21,090 nt of DNA from a virus, in IMG/VR virus record IMGVR_UViG_3300005737_000047, positions 1 through 21,090 of that record, one strand, 5' to 3'. Below are positions 1-6,764 of the stretch, piece by piece. The notes beneath the pieces were generated by a model, which saw only the letters and a program-made list of their open reading frames with translations, was not told the origin of the DNA and ran no database searches. How positions within the stretch are numbered: the stretch's first letter is position 1; each line of letters starts with the position of its first letter. A program made the position numbers and the translations under genes.

Positions 1-578
1 TACGCCCGCAATGAAACTCAAAACAGCGGCCTGAAGTCCGGTTCTAAAACCCACTAAAAATGGGATGATTACCGTTCGACCTAAAATACGGATATTCGAG
101 ACTAATTCACGCTTCAAGTCGGTATCGACCTACCGCTTAGATATATATTTTGTAAAATTATTGAACCTCTATTGGTTCATTTATAATTTCGCTTCTACCT
201 TAAAATTTTGCTATTAAAAGCGTGATTCTGCGGTTCCAATTATGTTTATTTAGATTCACTACGGGGGAGACGGGATCGCGCGATTGCTCTTACCAATTGA
301 AACGCTGAAAACCGCTAGTCCGAGTTCATACCATTCCCGCATTTGTCCAAATCTTTAATTAAGAGCACTTTCTGTTCAAGAAAATCCTCCGCTGTAGGAG
401 GCTATAGCACGCTCATTAGCTGTTCTATTGAACGCAATCCGGTATTCCGTTTGCGCTTCTAGTATGCTTCCTGCATGATCTTGTTGAGTTCTCATCATTA
501 GCTTGATTATGAGAAACTAAAGGTATCCGCGCATCTGCGTGGGTGTTTTGTATTTCCGCTCCCGGGCACTCTCGGCCC
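1..578. other. AT-rich non-coding region left of the head operon
   Basis: No gene can be supported here. Stops are frequent in all frames and base composition is clearly more AT-rich than the operon to the right. Frame 1 is open only from base 1 to a TAA at 55-57, which could be the last 18 codons of a gene outside the window, but nothing in it is recognisable. Two small inverted repeats are visible: CCTCC/GGAGG at 386-390 and 397-401, and TTCTCAT/ATGAGAA at 489-495 and 509-515. The second lies just before the composition changes to GC-rich and could be an operator. The genes expected upstream of a Mu-type I gene (terminase, portal, F-type head protein) are absent. Confidence 0.6.
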
Positions 579-1703
579 ATGAGCAAACGACCCCACCAAT
601 CTGAGATCTGCGCCGCCGACCCTGTCGCCCTGACGGCTGAGATGGTTGGCGAAATTACCTCCGGTATCTGGATCAGATTGATCCCCTCCGGGACCTTCCA
701 GGCCCGCGATGGCCGGGGGCCGTTCGATACTGGCGATCAGACCGCCATGCAGGCCATCATCGCCCACACCAAGTCCTATCTCGGCGGCACGGACATGATG
801 ATTGATTACGATCATCAGTCAGCCTTCGGCGCCATTCCAGGCGTTGGCGGCACGGCAAAGGCCGCAGGCTGGGTCAAGGACTTCGACGCCCGGTCCGACG
901 GCATCTATGGCCGTGTCGAATGGACCGCTGCCGCCAGGGCCGCGATCGAGGCGTCCGAGTATCGCTACATCTCACCGCTGTTCACCCGCGACAAGGCTGG
1001 CAAGGTCACCGCTCTGCGCAATGCCGCGCTGTTGAACATGCCCGCGATGGATCTTGAAGCCATTGCCGCCCGCGCGCTTTCTCTGACAACCAAAGGACCT
1101 GACATGGATGAGATCCTTGAAGCCCTCGGCCTTGCCAAGGGCGCCGGGGAAGGGGAGGCGCTTGCCTCGATCACTTCCCTGATGACCGGCCTGTCCGCAA
1201 TTGCGGTGGCCGCCGGGCTGGACAAGACCGCAGATGCGACTGCCGTTGCCGCCTCGGTGGCAGATCTGGCCAATGCTGCGAAGGCATCAAAAGCTGATCC
1301 GGACAAGCCCGATCCGGCGAAATTCGTGCCGATCGAACAGGTCACGGCCCTGCAGGCAGACCTCAAATTATTGAGTGACACGATCCAGGCCGACAAGGCG
1401 GAAGAGCTTGTCGCAGCTGCCATCGAAGCGGGGAAGCTGGCTCCGGCGCTGAAAGACTGGGGGCTGGAGCTTGCCAAGGCCGATCTCAAGCAGTTCGAGG
1501 CCTTCACCGCCAATGCGCCGGCACTGACCGGTGCCCAGCTCGGCAGTCAGAAAAAGTCTGACGCGGGTGTGGCCGGGATGAGTAACCGCGACCCGGTTGA
1601 GGTTGCCGCTGCCGCGACCGCCCATCAGGCGCAACTTGCCGCCAGCGGCCAGATCATCGACATCGCCGCTGCCGTGCAGGCTGTTCAGGAGCAAAAGCCA
1701 TGA
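579..1703 (+). CDS. Mu I-like prohead protease with C-terminal scaffold region
   Basis: This is a 374-residue protein resembling the Mu-like prophage I protein, the prohead protease that matures the capsid. The N-terminal half carries features typical of the family: WIRLIPSGTF, the D-Y-D-H-Q motif (MIDYDHQS), a GWV segment, EYRYISPLF, and ALLNMPAMD near the end of the protease domain. The C-terminal half, from about residue 176, is Ala/Lys/Asp-rich and helical, as expected of a scaffold. ATG 579 was chosen because the family usually has only a short leader before the WIRL segment. A GTG at 543 in the same frame is possible, and neither start has a good ribosome binding site. It overlaps the next gene by four bases (ATGA). 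It is the first gene after an AT-rich gap, so its original upstream neighbours may have been lost. Recognition of the family is strong; the exact start is uncertain. Confidence 0.85.
   Translation: MSKRPHQSEICAADPVALTAEMVGEITSGIWIRLIPSGTFQARDGRGPFDTGDQTAMQAIIAHTKSYLGGTDMMIDYDHQSAFGAIPGVGGTAKAAGWVKDFDARSDGIYGRVEWTAAARAAIEASEYRYISPLFTRDKAGKVTALRNAALLNMPAMDLEAIAARALSLTTKGPDMDEILEALGLAKGAGEGEALASITSLMTGLSAIAVAAGLDKTADATAVAASVADLANAAKASKADPDKPDPAKFVPIEQVTALQADLKLLSDTIQADKAEELVAAAIEAGKLAPALKDWGLELAKADLKQFEAFTANAPALTGAQLGSQKKSDAGVAGMSNRDPVEVAAAATAHQAQLAASGQIIDIAAAVQAVQEQKP
1104..1703 (+). CDS. Nested in-frame scaffold protein (Mu Z-like)
   Basis: An internal ATG at 1104 lies in the same frame as the protease gene, 175 codons after its start. 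AAAGGA at 1092-1097 precedes it with a 6-nt spacer, a better ribosome binding site than that of the full-length gene. Initiation here would give a 199-residue protein beginning MDEILEALG, consisting only of the Ala-rich helical tail. Mu makes its scaffold Z from an in-frame start inside I, and lambda makes Nu3 inside C, so the arrangement is known in this gene family. What is seen is the ATG, its phase and the Shine-Dalgarno sequence; use of the start is inferred. Confidence 0.6.
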   Translation: MDEILEALGLAKGAGEGEALASITSLMTGLSAIAVAAGLDKTADATAVAASVADLANAAKASKADPDKPDPAKFVPIEQVTALQADLKLLSDTIQADKAEELVAAAIEAGKLAPALKDWGLELAKADLKQFEAFTANAPALTGAQLGSQKKSDAGVAGMSNRDPVEVAAAATAHQAQLAASGQIIDIAAAVQAVQEQKP

Positions 1704-2083
1704 TCCCGACTTTCATCCGGTCCCACGAGACGACTGCCGAGGTCGCTCCATTCCGCATCGTGGCGTTTTCCGATGTCGCCAGTTCCCGGAAGGCGGCAAC
1801 GGCTGCTGCCGATACCGATCCGCTGATTGGTGTCTCCGACAAAATGGGCGCCCCCCTTGGCGGCATGGTGGATGTCATCCGTGCAGGATTGGGTGCCGTC
1901 CAGCTCGGCGCGGCGGTCTCTGCCGGCGATCCGCTGACCTCGGATGCCAACGGCAAGGCGATTGCCTGTGTCCCAGCCGCCGGCGAGACACGCCGCATAA
2001 TCGGTTTTGCGGAAGAGCCCGGCGTTGCCGACGACATCATCGATGCCTGGATCATGCCCGGCCTCTTCCACGAACCAGCCTGA
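1700..2083 (+). CDS. DUF2190-type capsid decoration / head fibre protein
   Basis: This is a 127-residue protein between the protease and the major capsid gene, starting at an ATGA overlap with the protease. The sequence is Ala/Gly/Ile-rich and beta-like, with repeated short stretches such as GVSDKMGAPLGG, AGDPLTSDANGKA and IIGFAEEPG. These fit the DUF2190 family of small head proteins that trimerise on the capsid surface or stabilise it. The position (protease, small head protein, capsid) is the same as in many B3-like and lambda-like phages. The family call is from sequence feel and position, so the precise role (decoration versus fibre) is inferred. Confidence 0.7.
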   Translation: MIPTFIRSHETTAEVAPFRIVAFSDVASSRKAATAAADTDPLIGVSDKMGAPLGGMVDVIRAGLGAVQLGAAVSAGDPLTSDANGKAIACVPAAGETRRIIGFAEEPGVADDIIDAWIMPGLFHEPA

Positions 2084-2143
2084 CTTGAACTGGCCTGATC
2101 CGGTTCTCCCGACGCTTTCGCGACATAACATTCAGAGGACGCC

Positions 2144-3124
2144 ATGGCTCCCAATCGCCCATTTACCGTCGATCCGATCCTGACAGCGATCGCCATCGGC
2201 TACCGCAATGACCGCTCTTCGCTGATTGCCGACGAGGTTCTGCCCCGAACACCTGTTGGGGCGGAGAAGTTCGCCTGGACCGAATATCCGCTGGATGAAG
2301 CCTTCAATATTCCGGACGGCAAGGTGGGCCGGCGGGGCCGGGTGCAGCAGCTGGAATTCGGCGGCACGGAAAAGACCGACGAGGTCGAGGACTACGGCTT
2401 CGAGTCGCCCATTCCCTATTCGGACATCGATGCGGCCTCGGAAGCCCGCAGCCGCAATGTTTCCAAGTTCGATCCGGAAGGCCATGCGGCGATGATGCTG
2501 ACCGACACTTTGCTCAATGTGCGCGAAGTGCGGGTGGCCTCCATGGTGCACAATCTGAACAGCTATTCGGCGAACCGTCGGATCACCCTGGCCGGTACGG
2601 ACCAGTTCAGCGACTACTCCAGCTCCGACCCGATCGGGATCCTGAAGACCGGTATCGAGTCGACCCTGATCTTCCAACCGAACACAATGGTTATGGGCCG
2701 GTCGGTCTGGTCGAAACTGTCCTCGCATCCAAAGATCGTCAATGCGGTGAAGGGCAATCTGACCGAGGAGGGCATTGTCTCCCGGCAGCAGTTCCTGGAT
2801 CTATTTTCCGGCGAAGGCATCTCCCGGATCCTGGTCGGCGACGCCTGGTACAACACGGCCAAGCCTGGCCAGAGCGCCAATCTGACCCGCGCCTGGGGCA
2901 ATCATATTTCCATGATCCACCTTAACCCGATCGCCAATCCCCAGGGGGGCGGCATCACCTTCGGCTTTACCGCCCAATATGGCACCAAGTTCTCTGGACG
3001 CATCGAGGATCGGGACGTTGGCCTGCAGGGCGGTGTGCGGATCCGGACCGGCGAGCGCGTGAAAGAACTGATCGTTGCCAAGGACGTCGGTTATTTCATT
3101 CAGAACGCCGTGGCGGGGGGCTGA
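2144..3124 (+). CDS. Phage major capsid protein
   Basis: A 326-residue protein read as the major head subunit. It begins NRPFTVDPILTAIAIGYRND, a usual opening for this capsid group, and contains VLPRTPVGAEKFAWTEYP, an acidic loop around EKTDEVEDYGFESP, and TNTMVMG-like text (FQPNTMVMGRSVW) in the middle. The C-terminus has FGFTAQYGTKFSGRIEDRDV followed by VRIRTGERVKELIVAKDVG, as in HK97-fold capsids of Mu/B3-like prophages. It follows the decoration gene after 60 bases, the largest gap in the head block; a moderate AGAGG ribosome binding site lies before the ATG. It is complete, with no frame disruption. It is probably the product processed with the scaffold by the upstream protease. Confidence 0.85.
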   Translation: MAPNRPFTVDPILTAIAIGYRNDRSSLIADEVLPRTPVGAEKFAWTEYPLDEAFNIPDGKVGRRGRVQQLEFGGTEKTDEVEDYGFESPIPYSDIDAASEARSRNVSKFDPEGHAAMMLTDTLLNVREVRVASMVHNLNSYSANRRITLAGTDQFSDYSSSDPIGILKTGIESTLIFQPNTMVMGRSVWSKLSSHPKIVNAVKGNLTEEGIVSRQQFLDLFSGEGISRILVGDAWYNTAKPGQSANLTRAWGNHISMIHLNPIANPQGGGITFGFTAQYGTKFSGRIEDRDVGLQGGVRIRTGERVKELIVAKDVGYFIQNAVAGG

Positions 3125-3128
3125 TCAG

Positions 3129-3464
3129 ATGGCCCCACGCAAAGCCAAACCGCAAACCGCACCGAAGGCTGCTGAGGTTGCCAAAGTCGTTACCGGTGAA
3201 CCGGCTGTCACGCCACCCGCGACAACTGCCCAAACTGAACCAGTAGCGAAGGATGAGAAGCCCAAGGTTGCTCTTGCTTCAAAACCAGATTCCCCGAGCC
3301 CCTCAAAGGTTACGGCAGACGCAAAGACTGATGCACTTGTCGAGGGTGTGATCGTCTCCCCGCTGCGCTGCAATGGCAAACGCTATGGGATTGGGGATCC
3401 GATTTCGCTGCCTGCGGGTGAACTGGCCGCGCTGCAAAAGGCCGGTGTTATCGAACCCGCCTGA
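3129..3464 (+). CDS. Small head-region protein at the gp35 position
   Basis: A 111-residue protein starting four bases after the capsid stop. Residues 1 to about 75 are rich in Lys, Pro, Ala, Thr and Val (APRKAKPQTAPKAAEV and similar) and are probably disordered. The last 35 residues form a compact motif, VSPLRCNGKRYGIGDPISLP followed by AGELAALQKAGVIEPA. Similar tails occur in small proteins at the gp35 position of Mu-like prophages, where a short beta-barrel-like segment precedes a final helix. ATG 3129 was preferred to the upstream alternative at 3075, which would run inside the capsid gene. No function is known to me; a head-completion or connector-accessory role is only suggested by position. 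Confidence 0.6.
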   Translation: MAPRKAKPQTAPKAAEVAKVVTGEPAVTPPATTAQTEPVAKDEKPKVALASKPDSPSPSKVTADAKTDALVEGVIVSPLRCNGKRYGIGDPISLPAGELAALQKAGVIEPA

Positions 3465-3495
3465 ACCGCCAGAAGCATCCGTGGAAGGAGTGTCC

Positions 3496-3927
3496 GTGGC
3501 CTACGCAACACAGCAGGATCTTATTGACCGGTTTGGCGAAGATGAGCTGATCCAGCTCACGGACGAGACGAACCTGCCGGCGACCACGATCAATGCGGCC
3601 AAGGTTGCCGCCCATATCTCGGACGCGGAAAATCTGGCCGATAGCTATCTGGCCAAGCTCTATCGCCTGCCGCTCGATCCCGTTCCTGCCGTCCTGACGC
3701 GGATCATTTGCGAGATCTCCCGGTATTTCCTGCATGGCCGGCGCACGGACAAGGACGATCCCGTCACTCGGGACTACGGCCAAGCGATTGCCTGGCTCAA
3801 GGATGTCGCGAAGGGCACCGTCCAGCTTGAGGCGGAAGGGGCGGCGTCCGATCAGAGCGGCGAAGGCCAGATCCAGGTGTCCGCACCGGACCGGATCTTT
3901 TCCCGCGACAGCATGTCCGGATTTTAG
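3496..3927 (+). CDS. DUF1320 / Mu gp36-like head-tail connector protein
   Basis: This 143-residue protein matches the gp36-like family (DUF1320) in length and pattern: AYATQQDLIDRFGEDEL at the N-terminus, a central helix with ISDAENLADSYLAKLYRLPL, then VPAVLTRIICEISRYFLHG and an acidic DDPVTRDYGQAIAWLKDVAKG. Members act as adaptor-like head-tail connectors. The GTG at 3496 was chosen because AAGGAG at 3485-3490 stands five bases before it and the product then begins exactly where relatives begin. A second GTG at 3490 overlaps that ribosome binding site and is less likely. The next gene starts 11 bases downstream. Confidence 0.8.
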   Translation: MAYATQQDLIDRFGEDELIQLTDETNLPATTINAAKVAAHISDAENLADSYLAKLYRLPLDPVPAVLTRIICEISRYFLHGRRTDKDDPVTRDYGQAIAWLKDVAKGTVQLEAEGAASDQSGEGQIQVSAPDRIFSRDSMSGF

Positions 3928-3938
3928 GGGAGGGACCA

Positions 3939-4547
3939 ATGACCGGGTCTACGCCCTTTCTCACCATAGAAGACGCCGAGATCAATGCGGCCCTGAGCCG
4001 TGTCGCGGATGCGGGCGGTGAGACCGGACCGATGATGGTTGAGATCCAGGCGGCAATGCTGTTTTCCGTGCAGCGCCGGTTTGAGACAGAGACCTCGCCG
4101 GATGGAACGCTCTGGCAACTCCATGCACCGCGCACTGCGAAAGCCCGCGCGAAACGCAAGACGCATGGTCGCTCAGGGGGTAATGGTCCACTTACCCCGA
4201 AACTGCTGCGCGACACGAACCGGCTTTACAAGTCGATCAGCGGCGAAGCCACGGCAACAGAGGCCGCTGTCGGCACGAACCTGGTCTATGCCGGTATTCA
4301 CCAGAGCGGCGGCACGGTCATCCAATATCCGCAATCCCGCAAAGTGAAGTTCCGCGAGGTTGGAACGCAGACGCGGTTCGCGAAGAAGTCCCACAAGCGC
4401 GCGTTCGAGAAGCCCGTCACATTCGGCGAACGTTCGTTCGTCATTCCGGCGCGGCCTTATCTCGGGTTTTCCGAGGAAGACCGGGCAACGATCCTGGCGA
4501 TTGCGGAAACACACTACAGCGCTATCGCGGATGGAGGCCCTTCATGA
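3939..4547 (+). CDS. Phage virion morphogenesis protein (Mu gpG-like)
   Basis: A 202-residue protein of the virion morphogenesis (tail completion) family. Hallmarks are QAAMLFSVQRRFETETSPDG near residue 40, the P.G..W..L motif (SPDGTLWQLH), a basic segment with KARAKRKT, then LLRDTNRLYKSIS, VGTNLVYAGIHQSGG and the late FVIPARPYLGFSEED. The last two are the conserved 'yAaiHQfG' and 'PaRPfLG' signatures of the family. It overlaps the next gene by ATGA. In Mu this gene (G) lies before I, but here it follows the gp36-like gene, as in other B3-like and lambdoid mosaics. A role in joining tails to filled heads is known for the family. Confidence 0.85.
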   Translation: MTGSTPFLTIEDAEINAALSRVADAGGETGPMMVEIQAAMLFSVQRRFETETSPDGTLWQLHAPRTAKARAKRKTHGRSGGNGPLTPKLLRDTNRLYKSISGEATATEAAVGTNLVYAGIHQSGGTVIQYPQSRKVKFREVGTQTRFAKKSHKRAFEKPVTFGERSFVIPARPYLGFSEEDRATILAIAETHYSAIADGGPS

Positions 4548-4972
4548 GCCTCGTGTGCGATATAATCGCCCGTTTAAAAGAGCCTCAAACCGTCTTTAAA
4601 GCGGTTTGCGGCGCGGCGGAATTCTCGGTGATCGAGAAGCGCCGGCTTGCTGCGCCAGCCGCCTATGTGATGGTGGCAGATGAGGCCAGTGGCGAAAACG
4701 AGCGTGCCACCGGACGCATTCTGCAACGGCTCGAGACCGACATCGCCGTGGTCATCGTCACTGACAATCTGAGCGATGCCCGGATGGGGCGGGCAATGGA
4801 CGACATCGAGGCCCTGAAGGCCTTTGTCCGCTCGCGCCTGATTGGCTTTGAACCGTCCGATGCCGCCGAGCCTGTCACCCACATTTCCGGAGACCTGATC
4901 AAGGCCCATGGCGGTGCGGTCTGGTTTGAGGATCGCTATTCCGTCCCGACCTATCTGGAGGAACAGCCATGA
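4544..4972 (+). CDS. Tail terminator-like protein (Mu gp37 position)
   Basis: A 142-residue protein beginning MSLVCDIIARLKEPQ. It has a predicted helix, a beta-rich centre (APAAYVMVADEASGENERAT and TDIAVVIVTDNLSDARM), then ALKAFVRSRLIGFEPSDAAE and a final GGAVWFEDRYSVPTYL. The pattern of strands separated by a helix and the closing 'W.D.F...' strand match gp37/tail terminator-like proteins, which cap the tail tube at the head-proximal end. Start and stop overlap both neighbours by four bases, so translation is coupled. The call rests on position and overall pattern more than on a diagnostic motif. Confidence 0.7.
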   Translation: MSLVCDIIARLKEPQTVFKAVCGAAEFSVIEKRRLAAPAAYVMVADEASGENERATGRILQRLETDIAVVIVTDNLSDARMGRAMDDIEALKAFVRSRLIGFEPSDAAEPVTHISGDLIKAHGGAVWFEDRYSVPTYLEEQP

Positions 4973-5097
4973 CTGACGCACCGAGACTAGGCGGTCGATA
5001 CATCCGCGATCCCAAGACGGGTGAGCGGGTGAGGGAAGATGAGGCGGCCAAAACGAACAAGCCACCCAAGGCCAAACCCAAAGCGGAGAAGGACTAG
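4969..5097 (+). CDS. 42-residue phage protein at the Mu gp38 position
   Basis: A very short gene with ATG at 4969 overlapping the terminator stop (ATGA) and TAG at 5095-5097, three bases before the tail tube start. The product reads RYIRDPKTGERVREDEA in its centre and ends in a Lys/Pro/Ala-rich tail. Mu-like phages carry a similarly small gene (gp38, DUF2635) here, and the 'RDP.TG' phrase is compatible with that family, but the rest is too short to decide. Tight coupling on both sides argues that it is translated. Function unknown. Confidence 0.6.
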   Translation: MTDAPRLGGRYIRDPKTGERVREDEAAKTNKPPKAKPKAEKD

Positions 5098-5100
5098 CTT

Positions 5101-6021
5101 ATGCGCAAGTTCAAGAAGCTCGCCTGTCTCGCGAAGATCGAGACGGTCTATGGCACGGACAGTGTTCCCCTTGCCGCCAATGCGATCCAGCTGTCGGATG
5201 TGACGCTGACACCGCTGGCGGGCGAAGACGTTTCGCGCGACCTACTGTTGCCCCATCTGGGTCACCAGGGCATCGAGCTGACCAGCAATTACATGCAGCT
5301 GGAGTTCGCCGTGGAGTGTGCCGGCGCGGGCGCTGCCGGAGACGTGCCCGGCTATGGGGTTCTGCTGCGGGCCTGCGGTCTGTCCGAGACCATCGATCCG
5401 GGAACTTCCGTTGTTTATGAGCCGGTGTCGGACGGCGAGGAAGCGGTCTCGATCTATTACCACCACGACGGCGTCCGTCATGTTGCCCTCGGGTGCCGCG
5501 GAACCTTCCAGGTGGAGTTCGCACCACGCCAGATCCCGCGTTTCAGGTTCAGCATCATGGGACTGCTCGGCACGGTCACCGATCAGGCTCTGCCGGCCGC
5601 GGATCTGTCAGCCTTCCAGAAGCCGGTGCTTGTCTCCAAGGCACAGACCAGCCTGTCACTCCATGGGGCCGATCGGATTGCGGAAAGCATCTCCATTGAT
5701 CTGGGTGTCCAGGTCGAACCTCGCTTTCTGATCGGTGATGAACGCATGCAGCTGACCGATCGGCAGAGCACTGGAACCGCGGTGGTCGAGGCCAAGTCCA
5801 TGGCGACGATCAACTGGTTCGACGTGGCAACGGCCAAGACACTGGATGCGCTTCAGGTGGTTCATGGAACCGCGGCCGGTCACATCGTTCAGGTGGATGC
5901 GCCGAAGGTGCAGATCGGGCGACCAAGCCAAGGCCAGAGCCAGAACATACTCAACTATTCCCTGCCGCTGATGTTCGTGCCCAACGCGGGCGACGACGAG
6001 CTGGTGATCACCGTGAAGTAG
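5101..6021 (+). CDS. Phage tail tube protein (siphovirus type)
   Basis: A 306-residue protein read as the major tail tube subunit of B3/D3112-like siphoviruses. It opens with a Lys-rich RKFKKLACLAKIETVYGTD, where 'K.E..YGTD' is typical of tail tube proteins, followed by AIQLSDVTLTPLAGEDVSRD. It then alternates predicted beta strands, including LEFAVECAGAG, GTFQVEF and ISIDLGVQVEPRFLIGDER, and ends with YSLPLMFVPNAGDDELVITV. There is no tail sheath gene next to it, so a non-contractile tail is expected, unlike Mu itself. Its place immediately before the two chaperone reading frames is the standard siphovirus order. Confidence 0.8.
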   Translation: MRKFKKLACLAKIETVYGTDSVPLAANAIQLSDVTLTPLAGEDVSRDLLLPHLGHQGIELTSNYMQLEFAVECAGAGAAGDVPGYGVLLRACGLSETIDPGTSVVYEPVSDGEEAVSIYYHHDGVRHVALGCRGTFQVEFAPRQIPRFRFSIMGLLGTVTDQALPAADLSAFQKPVLVSKAQTSLSLHGADRIAESISIDLGVQVEPRFLIGDERMQLTDRQSTGTAVVEAKSMATINWFDVATAKTLDALQVVHGTAAGHIVQVDAPKVQIGRPSQGQSQNILNYSLPLMFVPNAGDDELVITVK

Positions 6022-6030
6022 GAGGCATTG

Positions 6031-6393
6031 ATGCAATTCCGCCTGTCAGACACATACGCCTTCTGGTGGCCTGTGACGGTCAAAATGCCGGATCCTGAGA
6101 AGCCTGGGAAGGTCCTGGATCAGAGTTTCGAAGCTCAGTTTTTATTGGTCGGCAGTGAGCGTCTGGTTGCTATGGATGGCGAGAACGGTGACCAGCATGC
6201 GGTCCTGAAGGAGGTCTGGACCGGCTGGCGCGGCGTCGAGGACGACGACGGATCCGAAGCCGCGTTCTCGGATGAGACCCGCGATCGCTGTCTCGATTAT
6301 GCCCATGTGCGGCTGGCGCTTTATACCGCCTATCTGGAAGCCAGCAGTGGCCGCGCTGCTCAAAACGGTCAGGCACCAAAGGTAAAAAACTGA
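6031..6393 (+). CDS. Tail assembly chaperone, upstream frame (lambda G-like)
   Basis: A 120-residue protein between tail tube and tape measure, where siphoviruses encode the tail assembly chaperone. It opens MQFRLSDTYAFWWPVTVKMP and contains AQFLLVGSERL, WTGWRGVEDDDGSEAAFSDE and LYTAYLEASSGRAAQNG. ATG 6031 is preferred over TTG 6028 because AGGAGG lies at 6020-6025, five bases before it. The last codons run into a slippery A AAA AAC heptamer directly before the TGA, so a fraction of ribosomes probably shift to the next frame. The product would bind the tape measure and recruit tube subunits. The sequence alone is weakly diagnostic; the role comes from position and the frameshift signal. Confidence 0.75.
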   Translation: MQFRLSDTYAFWWPVTVKMPDPEKPGKVLDQSFEAQFLLVGSERLVAMDGENGDQHAVLKEVWTGWRGVEDDDGSEAAFSDETRDRCLDYAHVRLALYTAYLEASSGRAAQNGQAPKVKN

Positions 6394-6432
6394 TGGCGGC
6401 CGCGCGGGCCTGGGCCTTCGCCCGGCGCGGCC
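6384..6432 (+). other. Predicted programmed -1 frameshift site with stimulatory stem-loop
   Basis: The heptamer A AAA AAC (6384-6390) is in the correct phase for X XXY YYZ slippage relative to the upstream chaperone frame (GTA AAA AAC TGA). After a -1 shift the next codon is CTG (6390-6392), then ATG GCG, exactly the frame of the following gene. After a 7-nt spacer (6391-6397), GGCCGCGCGGGC at 6398-6409 can pair with GCCCGGCGCGGCC at 6420-6432. This gives about 12 GC-rich pairs with one bulged G and a 10-nt loop. Spacer and stem are as expected of a frameshift stimulator. Frameshifting between two tail chaperone frames is conserved in dsDNA phages. Confidence 0.75.
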
Positions 6433-6764
6433 TCATGGATCCAGAAGTCACCCTGGAGCTAGACCGGGAGACAGCCTCGGACTTTGAGGCTCTGGGCGTC
6501 TCCATTCCGGATGCCCAGGTTTCAGAAGCGGAATGTTTTGATGTCTGGCGCTGCAACTGGCGCAGCGTGACCGCTTTTCTGTCCCTGGAGACCCAGTGGC
6601 GGGTGGCAGCCGGCCCGGCGGGGTTTGCGTTTCTGGGGCTCGATTACACCGCTGCCAAGGCCGCTTTGTGCGGCCGCAGCCGGCGCGCCTGGCAGCGCCT
6701 GCTTGCTGATCTCCAGATCATGGAGCGTGCGGCCCTGCCGATCCTGAATGAGGAGCGCCCATGA
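6393..6764 (+). CDS. DUF1799-like tail assembly protein, downstream frame (lambda T-like)
   Basis: A 123-residue frame lying -1 relative to the upstream chaperone, which it overlaps at TGATG. It contains CFDVWRCNWRSVTAFLSLET followed by QWRV, GPAGF and a GLDYTAAKA segment, the 'W..N..s...F..l.TQWR....G..GLDY' pattern of DUF1799. This family regularly sits between the chaperone and tape measure of B3-like prophages. It may be made on its own from ATG 6393 by coupling, or as the C-terminal part of a roughly 244-residue frameshift fusion. In lambda only the fusion form (GT) is made, and it bridges the tape measure and tube subunits. It overlaps the tape measure gene by four bases. Confidence 0.75.
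   Translation: MAAARAWAFARRGLMDPEVTLELDRETASDFEALGVSIPDAQVSEAECFDVWRCNWRSVTAFLSLETQWRVAAGPAGFAFLGLDYTAAKAALCGRSRRAWQRLLADLQIMERAALPILNEERP

Noticed and set aside
386-401. CCTCC/GGAGG hairpin as a terminator or riboswitch
   Set aside because: Five pairs only, no T-run, no surrounding conserved structure.
376-498. A 40-codon minus-strand frame beginning MMRTQQDHAG in the left gap
   Set aside because: No ribosome binding site, no family resemblance, and too short to distinguish from chance.
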